From Clostridia bacterium (GTDB taxonomy: Bacteria; Bacillota; Clostridia; Oscillospirales; CAG-382), in the NCBI GenBank assembly GCA_017560285.1, contig JAFYOG010000024.1, forward strand, positions 1 through 5,979: DNA of 5,979 nucleotides. Reading direction: 5' to 3'. How positions within the stretch are numbered: position 1 is the stretch's first letter; each line of letters starts with the position of its first letter. A program made the translations under genes and the position numbers. Positions 5,540 to 5,979 of the stretch are shown one piece after another. The notes under the pieces were generated by a model. That model made no database searches. It was not told the DNA's origin and saw only the letters and a list, made by a program, of their open reading frames with translations.

Positions 5540-5979
5540 ATGGAGCTTTTTTACGGTAAAATAGGCGAGGTTACAAACGAAGAATACGAACGTGCCTATG
5601 GAATTATGTCCTGCTCGCGGCAGGCAGAGGTCGAAAGAATGCGGTTTGAGGGCGACAAAAAGCGGTCGGTTTTGGGGGAATGGCTTGCACGGAAGGCTGT
5701 TTCCGCCCTTTGCGGATTGGCAGAAAAGGATATTTTGTTTGCCAAGACCGAAAACGGAAAGCCCTATTGCCTTAACGCCGAAACGTTTTTTAGCATTAGC
5801 CATTGCAAGGATATGGCGGTTTGCGTTGCGCATAATGGGGAAATTGGAATCGACGTGGAATTGATTAGAGATATCGATTACCGCATTACACGTTTTGCCT
5901 GTGTTGATGCGGATTTGGACTATTTAAATTCTGCAGAAAACGAAGAGGAAAAGCGGTTGCGCTTTTTTAGAATTTGGAC
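5540..5979 (+). CDS. 4'-phosphopantetheinyl transferase, Sfp type (partial, 3' end outside window)
   Basis: The enzyme moves the phosphopantetheine arm of coenzyme A to a serine on acyl- or peptidyl-carrier proteins. The visible 146 residues contain the Sfp-family signatures in order: SVLGEWLARKA (43-53), KTENGKPY (69-76), FSISHCKDMAVCV (84-96) and GIDVELIRDI (103-112), where Asp105 and Glu107 are the expected magnesium ligands. The frame ends at RFFRIW, just before the KEA motif with the third acidic ligand, so the gene looks intact but is cut by the window edge. The ATG lies one base after the stop of the GerW/YtfJ gene, with only a weak purine tract (GAAGAAG) inside that gene, so coupled translation is likely. 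Substrate carrier proteins are not in view, and it could serve fatty-acid synthesis or a peptide/polyketide synthetase. Confidence 0.92.
   Translation, partial: MELFYGKIGEVTNEEYERAYGIMSCSRQAEVERMRFEGDKKRSVLGEWLARKAVSALCGLAEKDILFAKTENGKPYCLNAETFFSISHCKDMAVCVAHNGEIGIDVELIRDIDYRITRFACVDADLDYLNSAENEEEKRLRFFRIW

Noticed and set aside
5516..5864. Open frames on both strands inside the final gene
   Set aside because: The frame starting at 5540 encodes recognisable phosphopantetheinyl transferase motifs through to the window end; the others are shadows.

Overview
The window looks like chromosomal DNA from an anaerobic, endospore-forming Firmicute of the class Clostridia, probably gut-associated. The main evidence is a DUF2953 (YtfI-like) gene overlapping a GerW/YtfJ gene, which is the pairing known from Bacillus and Clostridia. 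Supporting signs are clean sigma-A-type promoters, purine-rich ribosome binding sites, a tRNA gene with encoded CCA, and a C-rich palindromic intergenic cluster of a kind I associate from memory with gut Clostridia. I cannot assign a genus from the sequence alone.

Layout. Positions 1-83 hold a cluster of three palindromes; the last, followed by a T-run, would terminate an upstream plus-strand gene outside the window. On the minus strand, 2127 to 177 is a two-gene operon: aspartate kinase (lysC-like), then a YigZ/IMPACT-family protein overlapping it by 11 bases. It has its own promoter near 2169-2197 and a terminator at 144-167. Divergently, on the plus strand, a promoter with consensus TTGACA at 2261-2289 drives a roughly 170-base non-coding leader, a tRNA-Arg with anticodon CCU (2467-2541) and a strong terminator (2550-2577). 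A further promoter (2613-2641) drives a 588-residue asparagine-synthetase homologue. The last unit (promoter 4435-4463) contains a DUF2953 membrane protein, a GerW/YtfJ-family protein and the first 146 residues of an Sfp-type 4'-phosphopantetheinyl transferase that runs off the end. These three genes are tightly packed and probably translationally coupled.

Working together. Aspartate kinase opens the aspartate pathway (lysine, threonine, methionine, diaminopimelate). The asparagine-synthetase homologue draws on related nitrogen chemistry, but there is no sign that it is co-regulated with lysC. The DUF2953 and GerW/YtfJ genes are a sporulation-associated pair. The phosphopantetheinyl transferase activates carrier proteins, and its targets are not in the window.

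Two points stand out. (1) The asparagine-synthetase homologue has lost the glutaminase nucleophile (Cys2 is Phe) and apparently most other glutamine-binding residues, while its synthetase domain looks intact. It is probably ammonia-dependent or a different amide ligase. (2) The leader upstream of tRNA-Arg has two near-identical 34-35 base direct repeats flanking a segment that can pair equally well with either copy, plus a hairpin with a tandem G-A mismatch. That arrangement suggests a structured RNA with mutually exclusive folds. I could not match it to any RNA family I know.
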